Origin: Tethya wilhelma
Lineage: Eukaryota > Porifera > Demospongiae > Tethyida > Tethyidae
Assembly (NCBI GenBank): GCA_964030475.1
Contig: CAXIPT010000002.1
Span: 13,723,745-13,787,744, forward strand
DNA length: 64,000 nt
Reading direction: 5' to 3'
Numbering within the stretch: the stretch's first letter is position 1; each line of letters opens with the position of its first letter. Made by a program: the position numbers and the translations under genes. Positions 1 to 14,200 of the stretch are shown piece after piece. The notes under the pieces were generated by a model. It was not told where the DNA came from, made no database searches, and saw nothing but the letters and a program-made list of their open reading frames with translations.

Positions 1-2723
1 ACGATCATACTGTTGTACACTCTCATCCAGATGGAAGTAGATGGCAGCACCTACACACAAATGAAAAAATTAATGCTGGTTATTTTAACACAAAAGCAAC
101 ACTAAAGTCGATTTGTATTCACTAGGCACTTTATGTTTTCAAAACTAGCTGAAATTTTTCAACCCCAGCATAGTCTAACCTAAGTACAAACAATAATTAT
201 TTCCTAGTTTGCAGTATACTAATAATTACAGGAAACATCGGAGCATTATTATGTTTCTTACCATAGGGTCCTGTAGTGCACATTTTAAGGAAGGTGTCAT
301 CGTCATAGTAAAGAGCAAGACCATGCCTTGCACTGTCAGGAGTGGAATCAGCTGGGTTCTCAAGGTGAGGCTGGAGAGCCAGGGAGAATGTCTTAGGGTA
401 GTCAGTCTACGGAAAAACAAATGGTGTGGAAAACTGAATGCTACTAAGCTATAAGTCTACCCTCCTTACCTCCTTTCTTTCCAGTTCATGGGCTTGCTCA
501 TGCTGATGGACTAGATGTTGCTCATCGTGTCTGATTGTTACAGGCTGAATGTAATACTGATCATTGAATAGCACCAGCATCAGTTGAGGCTGGCTGGTTG
601 AAAGTTTCTCAGCATGAGAATGATGAGATGCGAAATCTATGGTCTCTAATCGACCACCCTCATGACGCCACACATTCACAACTGGGGCAGAGAGCTGTAC
701 AGTAGTGTATGAATGGGAGTGAGTAATAGGGAAGATGGGGTAGCTTATTATACACAAGCAAATTATATCTGTTACCTTTCTTTCCCATATGATATAGTTC
801 CTGCTCCATTCCGAATCACTGATAGTGGGTGTATGGTAGAGAGGCAGAGAGAGAAAGAAAATTAATAAATAGTTCAGGATAATTAGAAGAAAAGAGACTG
901 TGCAAATTGTAACATTACAGCATACACTTGTGAGCTTTGCATGTGTACATCACAAATACATCACACCTATACTATTACTCAGCCTCTATCATCTATGTAC
1001 AGGTACCTGTCAACAGCATAAAGCACACCCTTCACAGTGTCCACATGCAATAGCATGTGAGAGGGTGGGGGAATATCACAGGAGTACTCAGGCCCATCAT
1101 CAGCACCTTCAACAAGAGAGACCTGCAAATCTCCAACAGTAAAGTTCCACCTGAACACAAACCATACAAAATGAAGCCCTTAAAATCAATTATTTGGAGT
1201 CGTGAAACCTAAGTGCATACAGTGCTGTACACACCACCTACATTCACTCACATTTCTTCTCCGCTGTGTTCGTTGGCCTCTCTCACTGTCACTCTGGACG
1301 TTGTGACCTTCAGTACATCTATGTTCTGAATTTTTGACTGGTTGTCATATCTGTGACACTTCACATGGGAGCACTCATATACACGCTGCAGAATCAAAAT
1401 AGCAGTTGATCAATTCAGCCATAGATAACTAGCAGCAGCATCGTAGAAATGCAATATGGCATACTCTCCTCTAACACTCTACACAAGGCAAATTCCAATG
1501 TACGAAATAGTGACAGTTACATTGAAACCCACTGACCTCTCCTGTGTGTATATTAACTCCCACGACTTCACGGGATTTAGCACCAGCCAGTGCAGAGCCT
1601 AGCTTATGGCTGTTGTCAATGAGGTCATCTGCAGTGAAGGGAAGCTGTTGGAGCTTGTCACCATCCCAGTGATAGAGAGACTTGTCCAGAGAAGGAATGA
1701 GGTCAGGAACATCCTTAATAGACTGTGAATGAATAAAGCTTTTATTGTTAATTATTTTGGCCTAGTTTTCACATATAATTTTAAAAGGGCAATCTGTCTT
1801 TGGACTACCCTGAGATGTTTCTTTGGCCCCAGGCACACATTTCAGTCTGATTGGCCATGCACACAAGTACACACTATTCAAACATGGCAATGGCATTTAG
1901 CCAATAATTTGTATAAGAACCTGCAATAAAAGTTAATAGTTTCTGGCATCCATGTTGACCTCTGATACAGCAGCAATAGAGGTCACAAGGGTCGAAACTC
2001 AAGTACATGTTTTGGTAGTTATCAGGAAGAATGTATCTCACACTAACAATACAACTGATTGTGTCTGCATGCAAGAGGGTAATGCACCATACAATTCAGG
2101 ATGTACAAATTCTGTACCAACACAAAGTAAAGAAATGTAAAGGAATATACATACAAGACACATAATAATAATTACATATAAAATGCTGCTTACCTTCCTG
2201 TGACTTAAGCTGGAGGTAAACAATGGCTCATTGGAGGCATATGTCCACAACACCTGGCCTTCAGTGTCCAGAGCAGTCAACATTCCATCAACAGTGCTCA
2301 CATACAATTTCCTGTGGAGGAAACAAAGCCTCAAAGTAAACTGTGGCCAATGATGCAACAGAATGTTCCTCCTCATACATGTACACACACACACATACAT
2401 ACATACATAGAAAACATAGGCAAAAAGTGATGCAACACTTACATCTAGCTCTATAGTATTTAGTGTACAACTGGTGGTCTACTGTTCAGGATATCACTAA
2501 CACACAAGCACTTGCAATCTCTACACTGTAGAGCATCAAAATAACCTATCACCTCTCACCTTTGATGGTTGAGTGCAGCACAAGAGTGCACTAAAGGGTT
2601 AGAGCTACCATCATCTTCAGGAGCAGGACTAACTCCAGAAGTGAAGTAGAGTGGAGAGAATGAGAGTAGCAGCAACACCAGCAGTACAACCCGTGACCAA
2701 TGATGGCACACTACATGATACAT
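1..2723 (-). CDS. EIF2AK3: PERK-type eIF2alpha kinase, N-terminal luminal part (partial)
   Basis: PERK senses unfolded protein in the ER lumen and phosphorylates eIF2alpha. Only the 5' end of the gene lies here, and it runs off the left edge. Exons, read on the minus strand with GT-AG junctions: 2723-2560, 2311-2194, 1722-1537, 1385-1252, 1150-1007, 820-776, 694-470, 406-262 and 50-1. Exon 1 starts MYHVVCHH and carries a hydrophobic signal peptide (VVLLVLLLLSF). The next exons encode beta-propeller blades: LYVSTVDGMLTALDTEG, then IPSLDKSLYHWDGD with FTADDLIDNSHKLG, VYECSHVKCHRYD, WNFTVGDL, LSAPVVNVW and PQLMLVLFNDQYYIQPV. These follow the order and spacing of the vertebrate PERK luminal domain (VSTLDG, IPSLDG, VPFTVESLLESSYKFG, ICSALGCR, WNFSVG). 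IRE1 shares the fold but not these blade sequences. The transmembrane segment and kinase domain are outside the window. The two most 3' exons are less certain. Confidence 0.85.
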
Positions 2724-3551
2724 CCTAAGAACACACCAACTGACATTACATCATAGCAGTCACAAGTAGACAGCAGTAATTTACTACTGAGGAGACAAAA
2801 GAAATCATTATGTGTTACATAAACAGGTAGCGATGATATTTATAGCTGTATGATGAATTTTTATCGCATTGTTGAGTCAGGTAAAATAACAGTCCCATTG
2901 TACAAAAAAGGAATAAGAGTATAAACCATACAAACATGCAAACATGCAAATGGGGCTAACAATTTTATCACGATCGCCTGCCACAAACTGAGGCCAAGGG
3001 GGAACCAGTGCATCACACATAATTTATTATGAAAAACACACATCCCCCAACACACCTCTCACACACCTGCTTCAATATATTATACATCACCAATAGAAAA
3101 CTGATCACTTGTATATACAGATGTAATGCTCACAGATGAATCACATCTTGGAGCATCTATTACCACCATCACTTCATGACACAGAACCTATCTATACAGT
3201 AGTTCTATTCTTTACATACTCCTGTTTATTACATGTAACTTTGGGCTAACTATATGCTGATCAGCAGTACTAAACTTACAGTCTTACTCAACAGGGGATC
3301 GTCCACCTTTCTAGCAGGCCAGTGCCTCTGATCAAATAGGAGCAACGCAGTCCTGGACTCCACTCTGAATATCCCACAAAGCAGATTAATAATTTCATGC
3401 CACGTATACAAAAAACGTCATAGCATGTCAAAAAAAAATCCGCGATCGCGGTATCCGTGCGATCGCCGATCGCACAGTTTATTTTTATTTTATTTTAACC
3501 CTTTTATCTGCGTATTTAGCGCGCAGCCCTGAATTAATTTCTGCATGATCC
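2724..3551. promoter_or_regulatory. Divergent intergenic region between PERK-like and RPIA genes
   Basis: This 828-bp stretch separates two genes transcribed away from each other, so it must hold both promoters. I see no TATA box in a convincing place and no coding exon. Positions 3441-3475 contain a tight cluster of GATCG palindromes (CGCGATCGCG, then GCGATCGC and CCGATCGC), unusual in otherwise AT-rich DNA. They lie about 80-110 bp upstream of the first RPIA ATG. They could be regulatory or a MITE fragment. Confidence 0.4.
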
Positions 3552-4368
3552 ATGGTCCTCAGGTGTTTGTTGCCCTCCCTCCCTAGAACTCTTCTCTGCA
3601 AACTCAAAACTAGTAGAACCATGAGCAGTCAAGCAGCTGGAAAGAAGGCCGCAGCAATCAAAGCTGTTAATGATTATGTGAAGGTAAACGTTACAGATGA
3701 TATAATATTAATATTAATAATGAACACTCCATCAAGAGGAGCAAGAACGACAACACATACATACAACAAATAAGTGCATCAACTTATTGTTTATGCTGAC
3801 TTCAAATTCTTTCCAGGACAATCAGAAATTAGGTGTTGGAAGTGGCAGCACTATTGTTTTTGCTGTGGAGCGATTAGGTAATTATACAAATTTATGAAAC
3901 GGAGTTAGTAAATTTTGTTCAAACTTCCACACGGCAAAGCCTTTAAGCAATCAGCTCTAATATTTTAATTGTTTAATTGGAGTGACTAACCAATCTACCC
4001 TGTATGCAATTGCCATTGTATATAATACACTCAGCAGTAGATGTAACCCTGCTCTGATAGTTGGTAAAGGGTCTCCTAGCAAATATACTGGTGTACTGTA
4101 CTACAGCGCCTATCATAGTGCTAGTACTGTCAACTATTATTAATCTGCAGTTGAAAGAGTAAAGGAGGAGAAGCTGAATGTTGTGTGTGTTCCAACATCT
4201 TTTCAAGCCCGACAACTTATTGTTGAGAATGGTCTGACTTTGGGTGACTTGGAGACCCACCCCGAGGTGAGTTGAGAGGTTTCAACTGAGATTTGAGATT
4301 TAATCTAATAATAGGCACACCTATATACCAACTAACATGTGGTGAGCCTAATGCAAGATACACCCACT

Positions 4369-4405
<37 letters not shown>

Positions 4406-5758
4406 NCCAACACAAGCACAGCTGGATGTGGCAATTGATGGTGCAGACGAAGTGGATAAGAGTCTCAACTGTATAAAGGGTGGTGGGTAAGATGTTTTAC
4501 TCTTTAAAGTCGTAATATGATTAGAGTAGACGGTTAGACGAACGGTGTTGTTTTGTCCTTGTACATCAAAGAATACTTGTTCTTGTCCAATTTCATGGGG
4601 TGTGTAAGAAGAAAAAACTGAACCCAGAGTTCATGTTGCGTTGGACATATTACCTTACCATAGAGGCATGCTAATCAAGCTCTTAATAATTGAGTGCTTC
4701 ATGTGCATGGCAGTTCGTAGTCTCCTAATGCCAATTACTTCACTTGTAATGTGTTTTCAGAGGCTGCCAGACTCAAGAAAAGATTGTGGCCGCCAGTGCT
4801 AAAACCTTTGTCATCATTGCTGACAGTGGGTATGTCTCGGAGTCTCTTGCCTAGTATGGTAACATGACAAGCATGTTTTCATTTCCACTGCAGTAAACAA
4901 AGCACATATCTTGGAGAGAAGGTACACATACATGCCCTTGTTACATTTATGTGTAGCATACCGGCATGCCCTCTTTGATTCCTTTAACAGTGGACCAAGG
5001 GACTGCCAATAGAAGTACTTCCCTTTGCTTACAAACCAGTTCAGCTGAAACTTCAAAAGATTGGAGGAGTTGCTAACTTAAGGATGGCTAAGAGTAAAGC
5101 TGTGAGTCCATTCCCTTATCACAATATCCTTTCTGTGCAATGAGCTGTACTGTCCTTTTGGTTCACACTAGGGACCTGTAGTCACAGACAATGGTGGACT
5201 AATTCTTGACTGGCAGTTCAATGCCTCAGAGGTAAGTGTCGAGGGTGAAGTTTATTCCCAGGTCACTCTAAGCTAAGTGTTCTGTGTTTCATTGGGAGTT
5301 GCCTGGTGTCATGCACTGTGTAATGATATTTCTGTCATCTCTCGTAATAGCAAACAGACTGGAAGGCTGTTGGAGACCAACTTTCTCAAATCCCTGGTAT
5401 GTGTATGTTTGCTTTGTGCACTCCCTCTCCTAAGTTATTGTATCCTATGATAAGTTTGGTAGCAGGAGTAACAATAACAGATACAGTACCAATTTTGCTA
5501 TGACCATGTGGTATTGACCATGGAATACCAATCCATTACTTTTAGTTACAAATTTAGCAATAAAGTAAGTGTTGCATTACCAGTAATTAACTAGTTAGTA
5601 ATAACTACTGATTGTGAAAACATACATACTTCTACTCTATATAATTACTGTGACTGTCTCTCTATATAGGCATTGTAGAAACAGGCCTATTTGTCAACAT
5701 GGCAGACAAAGTGTACTTTGGGTATCCAGATAGCTCTGTCAAAGAGTATGTGAAGTGA
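3552..5758 (+). CDS. RPIA: Ribose-5-phosphate isomerase A
   Basis: The enzyme interconverts ribose 5-phosphate and ribulose 5-phosphate in the non-oxidative pentose phosphate pathway. Ten exons: 3552-3683, 3817-3877, 4151-4266, 4422-4486, 4761-4829, 4894-4921, 4991-5101, 5172-5231, 5351-5396 and 5670-5758. Family signatures appear in order: [15 protein letters not shown] (phosphate-binding loop), [24 protein letters not shown] (catalytic acidic motif), [48 protein letters not shown] and [16 protein letters not shown]. The second ATG at 3621 ([11 protein letters not shown]) matches the usual cytosolic start. The upstream start adds a basic, Ser/Leu-rich leader that could act as a mitochondrial presequence, but this is inference. 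A possible ATTAAA poly(A) signal lies at 5836-5841. An N occurs in intron 3 beside a CA repeat. Confidence 0.95.
4372..4406. repeat. (CA)n microsatellite ending in an unresolved base
   Basis: About 17 CA units sit in RPIA intron 3, 16 bases from the exon 4 acceptor. They end in the only N of the window, at 4406, suggesting an assembly or consensus ambiguity in repeat length. Confidence 0.95.
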
Positions 5759-6440
5759 TCGTTGTGTGATTTTCATAGTATTGATCATCTCCGATTTTAG
5801 AATCCTCACCGTCTGTGTATACTTTCTTTTATGAAATTAAATTTTATATGACGTAACATTGTCTATTTCTGTAGTCTGTGTATACATCTATCTCATTTTT
5901 GTGCAAGTGTTTTTGTCTAGTTGCTGGCGTAAGAGCATGGGAATGTTGTAACTCAAATGCATACTTCAATACACTAATTGCATTCCTATGTTAATTTTTA
6001 AAACCTGCTCTGTGGTCACATGAACTCTAAATCAAAGTGCAATGCTCTCAATGGTATGTCCAAGAATGGCCTACCTAATGACAACATAATCCCCTCCCAG
6101 TAACGGTAGCTTCCTTGACTGCCATATGCCAAACATCGCCATACAGCATTCAGTAATCTAATAAGTATGTGGGAGTACCCTACAATACATCTAGTATGCA
6201 GAAATGCGGTTGCTCGACGCTGCGTGCGTGTGCAGTAGTCTACAATATACTCCAGGTGGATTTATTGGCATGCCACACACACTAGATGTAAACCTGATGT
6301 TGTAAGGATTCTGTAAAACGATCAACGATAGAAAGAGTGTTTCGCTGGATCGAGTCGTTTGCGATGTCTCTTGCTGTTCATAGATGATCGATGTCTTGTG
6401 TTTACTACGAGTAGACGTCGTGATAATAATTTCAATCGCA
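5759..6440. other. Intergenic region between RPIA and the FREM-like gene
   Basis: The region contains the RPIA 3' UTR with a candidate ATTAAA signal at 5836-5841, then non-coding AT-rich DNA and the presumed promoter and 5' UTR of the FREM-like gene. No coding exon is visible. An in-frame ATG at 6384 would extend the FREM-like protein by 19 residues. Confidence 0.5.
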
Positions 6441-9400
6441 ATGAACAATCTACCATCGCGGTGGGGGCTTTGGATAGTGTTTAGCCTACTGGTGTTGGTG
6501 GGCACGTCAGCGGTTAGTTCTGGTTCACTTATTGAAGTGAATGGCATTGTCACTGTGCTCCGAGGCAGTCGAGCTGATCTATCGCAAGTACTAACATTTC
6601 ATAATCCGCCAACTCAATGTAGTGTTCGCCATGTTTCTAAGAGTGGACATTCCTGTGGTGAAGTTACTCCAAATCAGTTCAACTGTAAGAAACATCAAGG
6701 TCCCATTCTATATCAGCATTTAGGGTGCATGTATGACAGAGAATTGGTCACATTTCAGCTGTCTGTTCTTCCTCAGAACTACACTACAATGGAATACAGC
6801 AATGAACACACTAGGGTACAAATATTCTCCATTGAGATTCGTGTAGTTAGTTCAGGACCACCACTCGTCAGTCTATCAAGAATTGAACCACCGTTTGAGA
6901 ACCAAAGTGGCCATCTCTCAGAGCATGATTTCAGAATTGTCTTCAATCAAGCACTAATTGATAAATGCCATTATGAGATAGTGAGTGGTTGTCCGTCACT
7001 ATTGTTGCCAAGTTTTGGCACCCTAGAGGGACTCACAAACCAAGCACTTCCCTGTGGGTATACTGACGTCAGCAATTTCAAATACAAACCACTGGGAGAC
7101 AGCATCCACATGGACTTTATTCTAGTAAAGTTGCACCATGAAGGAGAAAGTGGACCAATGACAGAATACGTTGTGCTGCCAATCCAATCTAGCGAACCGT
7201 CTATCAGTGTTCTACCAAGAAAAGAGCTAACTGTACGTCAGATTGTTAATACTCCGATTTCACCGTCACTACTATCGTTAGTAGACGACCTCTCACAATC
7301 TCTGCCGCAACATATCAGGCATCACTCTGTGTTCCGCTATCTATTTCCTGTGCTTCCAACAGGAGCATTTCAGTCAATTGATGGAACTGCCGTAAATCTC
7401 ACACACACTGAGTTCACCTCTAATGATATTGTTCGGGGATTTGTCTCATTCCATCCCAGTGACATTCATTTCGAATTGAATAGTAACACCACAGTTTTTA
7501 CCTACAATGTTACGAGTATAGCAGGTGTGATGGTAGCAACAGGAAATGTTTCTGTGGTTGCCCAGTACGATAGATCAAGACTGACCCAGCGGACCAACAA
7601 GCCACTGGCACTTGTAGAAGGAGGAATGGCCGTCATAGACTCCCGAACAATTGACTTTTATTTCTTTGGCACCATGAAATGTGACTTGTACGGTCTAATG
7701 CAAGTCATGGTTCCTCCTCAGCATGGTCGGCTGAAATTTCTCAGGGGAAATGCCCTCAATGATAGTGCCGTATTGATCGATGCGGTCAGGAATGGGACAC
7801 TGGTGATGTATGAACATTCAGGAGATGAATCTGTTGCTGATTGTATTGTATGGACAGTGGGCTGTCTTTCTCAACCTCTACTCTACGTCAGTATGACTGT
7901 TCTAGTTGCTCCAGTTGATGACATTCCACCACACATTCTGGGAAATCCTTCAATTACTGTCTACCGCAATTGGGCAATACCTTTAACACCCTCATTGTTG
8001 CACGTTTCTGATGTTGATTCATCGGATGATGAGGTAATGCTAAAAGTAGTTCAAAACCCTGAACAACAAAGCAAGGGAGTGGTTGTTAAACTTACCAAAG
8101 AACTTGCCGACAATATGGTCTTGAGTTACATGCCATTTTTGGATGCTCAACACCTGCTAAAAGCATCAAACGTGAGCTCAGAATTGTTGTTTTCGTTATC
8201 AGAAGTGAAGGACTATTCCATTTGGTACATTCCACCTACCAATACCAGCTATGACAGTATTGATGTTATTCTAAGCGATTCCAATAATGAAATATACTTG
8301 AATGATGCTATCAATGTTACAGTCAATGAACGGAATTTGAGCCAGAATCTTTTTTTAAGCACTGACTCCAGTTACCCCTGGCTCTTGCAAAGCAAACCCC
8401 TTCCACTTCATACACACCTCGGAATCTATATTACATCATCTTATCTTTATGCCGTTGCTAGAGAACACTCCTCAGAACACATACTATACTTAATTGGAAC
8501 GCCGCCAACTAATGGGTTTGTGTGTCATGTCTCCCAAATTCCTTGTGACTTTTCTGTCTCTCAATTTACCCAACATGATGTCAACATGCAAGAAGTGATC
8601 TACTTTCCTAAATCAATAGGACTACTCAATGATTCGTTTGAGTTTGAAGTCACACTAAATGGATTTCGGAACTATGAGTCTTCTCTCAATATTTTCAATG
8701 TTTCAGCGATTCGCCAACAGACAAGTATCTCATCCGACATGAAATTTTGGGTCTCTCATGGTCATGAGAAGGCTGTAGCACCAAGGTTCTTTCGACCGTT
8801 CAGAAAAGTCCTCTCTCGTCGTCTTGACTTTACCATCACAACCCCACCTCACTACGGGAATCTAATCTTAAGACAAAGTGATTCTATAGAAAGCAATCAT
8901 CCTCGCAGCTTCACATTTGATGACTTGCTAAGAAGGCGTTTGAGGTACAATCATCACCGTTCTTCCTTCCCTGCATGCAGTGACCAGTTCATTTTCTCTG
9001 CCAGTAATGGAACACACACATTATCGAACTTAACCTTAATGATTTTGGTCAGACGTGGATCTTCAAAGTTACAAATTAGCTTCAAGCCTCGTACGTTACA
9101 AGGCCAAACACGTTTTGTATTTAGTGGCAAAGACTTCAATGTGACAAGCTCATTTTGTCCTGATTTTGTCCATTTTACTCTTGCTGTACCCCCAAGCATG
9201 GGTACATTGACTCTTGTTGATGCCAACTACAATACTCTATTGCAACTAGAAGCCAACAGTACCTTTACAGCCAGAGATGTGTACAGTGGATTGCTGAGAT
9301 ATCGTGCTTTGATTGCTGACTCTGGAAATTCAACTAACTTTGATGAATTTGATCTGATCGCTTCAGATCCGATCGGTGAATGGCCAAGCAAATTGATTCC

Positions 9401-11244
9401 GAGATTAGTGCCCGGCACGTACAATGAGAGTGTTGAAAACATTGGTCACTTTATGGTCTACTTCATTCCATCTCCCGATGTCACACGTGTACTTAAAATT
9501 CAAATAGCTTCTCCGAGACCTTTGACCTGGCTGTCTGCCTATAATAAATACGGTCACATCATATCGGAGAATGAAATCACTGTCAACTCTTCACTCCAAC
9601 CACGACAAGTTGTCTTTCAAGTGGAAATTGCACCAGCATTTGGCAGTGTAATGAAAAACTTAACACCAGCTTATATCTTTGATATGCAAGATGTTTTGGA
9701 CGGCATTGTGTGGTATCATAGCACTGTACGCTATGATCACATATCCAGTGTTTCCTTTCAGTTGGGAATCTATGCAAACCTGACTAACTACTCAAAGAGC
9801 GGAGCAAAGTACGATTATGTTATCGAATGGGCTACTGTTGAAATGCGTCACAACACTATTACAGTTGCTGAAGAATCGGGAGTAGCTAACATAGTCCTGA
9901 GGTAAGCTAATAATTTATGTTTGCATGTTCATACAATGTCACTTTTGTCTTGCCATTGACTGTTGCTAAGATATTTTGAGAAAGAGTATGTTACGATCTA
10001 TTCATTCACTAAACTGTCACATTCTGGGATCATTGTGTTATTGTATCTGATTTCAACTCCTTGTTGGAAGTTACTGAATTGCTTACAACTTACAATGGTC
10101 TGGTTGGTATTCTACTCCAAGCAGAGAGGCCTCGATGGTCACATTGTGGTTGCCTTCAACTAATCTCTTTAGGTTTATTTGATTACTATCTGGTACTAGT
10201 ATTCCAGCATCCCATAGATCCATGAAATTTTTGTGCATTTTTCCCCATGGTACTCGCAATCGTCTACCCATCTTCCAGCAGACTTCCTGTCAATTATCCC
10301 GTGTGATATTGTGTTTGGCTATTGAGCCAACTATTTAATGGGTTTGCTGGCCCAATGCATGCACCCTCCCAAATGCCCAAACACCTTTGTAGTCTTGCTG
10401 AGGGCATGTGTTTCTGTGAAACTTGAAGAGAATGTTTTGCTCTAATACCATGGTAACAATTACTGGTGCATTCACATTAGAATGTTGACAGTGTTTCGCA
10501 CGTACACCAAAGAATGGGATGTGTTGTGGAGTCAGTCAGTGAAAAGGTCACGTGTAACTCTGTGTTTAGTTAAGCAACCTTTCTGTATCTTTTAGGATAT
10601 TTTGCCACATTCCTGACAACTGACTTTTACATGTGAATGTGTCATGAGTCATTGATATGTGTTGATAATGGAACACTATTGTTCGAGCAATTTAATCTAT
10701 AAAGCAGTCAAAAGAAAGATTGCTATTCGTACACTCAGTACAGCTATTACTTCCACCTTGTTCTCTGAAGGAATGCTGTTGCATATGAACAACAGATATT
10801 TCGGCATCACTAAAAGGCCTAATATTATTCTCGATCATGTAATGCAGAATTACTGCAAATGTTTGTGTTCTTTCATGTTTCTTCCTAAACTAGTTTTTAG
10901 GAAGCTACGAGTCTAGACAGATATGGACCATACATATCTTTTGGTGACACCAAGTCACTTATCCAGCATTTACCAATTGATATGATTACACTAGCATTCA
11001 AGTATGTACTAGAGCATGAGTATGGAGTACACTATTTCAATTACCCTACGGCAGACTGGTGCCCATAGCCGTTACATGTGATTGCATACGAATGTTACTG
11101 GGAGTTGTTTGTTTCTAGGCAACATATGTACATTGAACCTTGCAAATTGAATACCAGTCTTATTACACAGGACTAGTCATGAACCAATGCTTCGCATATT
11201 TCCTCTTGTGAAATAAAAGAAGCTTGTATGGTAGAGAATTCAAT

Positions 11245-11289
<45 letters not shown>

Positions 11290-14200
11290 TGCGTGCGTGC
11301 GTGCATGTGTGTGTGCATAATGAATTTCTGGAATGAAAGGCATTCCCATAAGATTATTGCCAACTAAGGATTTAATGATGATCACCTAAGGTCATCAACT
11401 CAACAATATAATTACATGTGATCAATGAGTGTCTAGTTTCACGGCACATATGTCGATGGTGCTCATGGTCACACTGAGCTAGGTTGCAACCTACAATCAT
11501 CCATGTACCTAAAACTTGCCACATACGTACAATAACGAGTGTTTGTATTTCTCTTTTGCAATTCTAGACGAACTGGTGCAACGTGGTTTGAGTCTCATGT
11601 TCTCCTGACAACCCATGCTCAAAGTGCCACATCTGTTAGTAACTGTACAGCACCTGCAAGAAGTGGTGACTTCTGCAATGTCAGTCGTGTGGTTGTCTTT
11701 CCCATTGGTGTTGTCTCTGTGACTGTTTCTGTACCACTTCTGGATGACGATGAAGCCGAGAATAAAGAGATGTTTATCGTGTCTATATCAGAGCCATATG
11801 ATGCAGTTTTTAGGTATGGGACCACTCATGATCAAACAACTGTGTACATAACAGATGAAGCAGACTGTAAGTTGACATCGACGTATTTTACATAAAACAT
11901 AAAATTACACACACACATGCACACACGAACACATCCATGTTAGATGCATTCATCAGTATAGCTCCGACCAGTGAAGGTGGCAACATTCAAACTTGTGCCA
12001 GCCAGAGATTGACAAGAGTGTTTGAGAATGTCGGCACCCTTTCCCTTAAGCTCATCCGCCAGGGCAACCTCCATCAAAGGGTGGGTGTGTTCTGTTACAC
12101 AGAAGACGACGTGGCAGTTGGAGGTGATGATTACATTCCTCGTGACAGTAACGCCATCAGCTCTATTGTGTGGTTTGAGGCTTTTCAGACAACAGCCTAC
12201 TGTAACATTTCTATAGTCAACGACACAGACTACGAGTTCAGTGAACTGTTCTTTGTTCAACTTGCAATTGGAGACACTCCGAGTCTTGGCCATGCAATAG
12301 TGAACAGATCGACATTTCCAGCTTGTGTGTTCATCAATTCAGACAGGAACGATGGTAAGTGCACCGCTCATTAATCACCCTTAATTGGTTCAATATGCAA
12401 CCTGTTCATCAGTACAAATAGCAATGTAATTAAATTGTTCAAATTGTTTGAGAGTGGTTTATGTCAACCATGTCAAGCTTTGTAACAACTGAGCATTACC
12501 TTTAGTTTAGCCAACTATGCTTTGTATGTTAAGAAATAGAGGCAGTCCACATGTCAATCAGTACACACTGTGTATGACATGAGGTGACTGGTTTGTATAA
12601 TCCAAAGAGTCGAGAGGTAAGAGTTGTGTTTTGACCCTCCTCCAGATACTACGGAAGCCGAGAGTGACCATTCACATTCACGATCAATTTTACCAGTTTG
12701 ACAATGTATTCACCAATTCAGGTTCACATTCACGATCAATTGTAGCGACATATTCACACATTCAAGTTCACATTCACGATCAACTGCACTAGGCCAACAA
12801 TTTATTCACACACTCAGGTTCACATTCACAATCAATTCTACTAGAGTAAGTGATTGCGTTTTCCCAGGACACAGGCACATTTAGGTCACTCATACAACTA
12901 AACTAAAACTACTTAGCAGCTAGGCAATAATATGACAATTACCTAAATCGTACAAATTTTTTCACACAAAAGATGCACTTTAAGGACCAAGATATAAATT
13001 GAGAGCTTTCGACACTGACACTGTTACTTCACACGCTTAATTTAAAGATCCTCTGGCACAGAGTCACATTCCTTATGAAACCACCTGGAGCACTTGCTAC
13101 AGCAAACCATGTCTCCAAAGTCTTAGCAGCTATATAATATACACCAACTTCAATTTCAATTTCTGTAGAAATATGTTTCTTCCTAGCCACACATGGAAAC
13201 TGTAAAATCTCCTTCTCAAAACACTTGAATGTGTCCTCAGCTTCGTGAGGCTCATCATAAAATGAAAGAAAACAGTAGTTCATCTGAGAGAGGTCATAGG
13301 ACATGGCTATGGCATCCAAACATATTATTATTTCAAAAAACCAAAATCTCTGTTGATAAGTAGCCTCTTGTAGCATCATAGATATTATACACTAGTATAA
13401 TATCTATGGTAGCATACTGAATGACTACATTATTCCTTATACTGCTAAATTGCTAGAAAGTGCAATAGAATGGGCCACTCCATGGTCAGCCATTTTAATC
13501 ATCCCTCAGATTGTGAACAATAATAAAACATGCATGGTACAGAACTGATGAACCTGAATGCGTGAATACGCGTTGCTGAACTGGTGGACTGATCAAATGT
13601 GAACATGAATTCCTGAATATGTTTAGAATTTGATAGTGAATGTGAACCCAAATACAAGAATACGTTTATAATTGATCATGAATGTGAACTTGAATGTGCG
13701 AATATATTGTTGAACTGGTAGGAGTGATCATGAATGTGAATGGTCACTCTCGGCTTCCGTAAGATACAAGTTCCAATAGCAAATGCTTCTGCACATTCTT
13801 GTTCCAAATGTCAACAAATTGAAATTTCTATAGTAATTATTGTAGAGATGAAAGTTTGATAATCCCTCTGACTCACATGATACATGTTGCACATGCATCA
13901 GAACCAGTAGTGTACTTCAAGGATAGTGAAGTGGTCATCCAAGAGAGTACTACAGAAGAAGTTCACGCTGAGTTCACATTGCTTCGTAACGGTACAGACC
14001 TGACAAAGACAACTGTTGTTCGCTACTCGTGGCTGCCCAAAAATGGAGACAAAGCTATGGTAAATGAGGACTTTTCTCTCTTTCCAAATGACAATGAGAG
14101 ATGTGGTGGAGTAAATGACAGAGATGGCTGTGTGGAGTTCAGCAGTGGTCAAACCATGGCTACCCTTGCAGTCAAGATTCTGCATGACAATGAGTTGGAG

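Noticed and set aside
10659..10916. 85-codon frame in FREM-like intron 1
   Set aside because: Low-complexity translation with no domain, and no flanking splice sites in register with the gene.
13029..13379. 116-codon minus-strand gene inside the TIR element
   Set aside because: No recognisable domain or transposase motif, and no promoter or splice evidence. It is mentioned within the element only.
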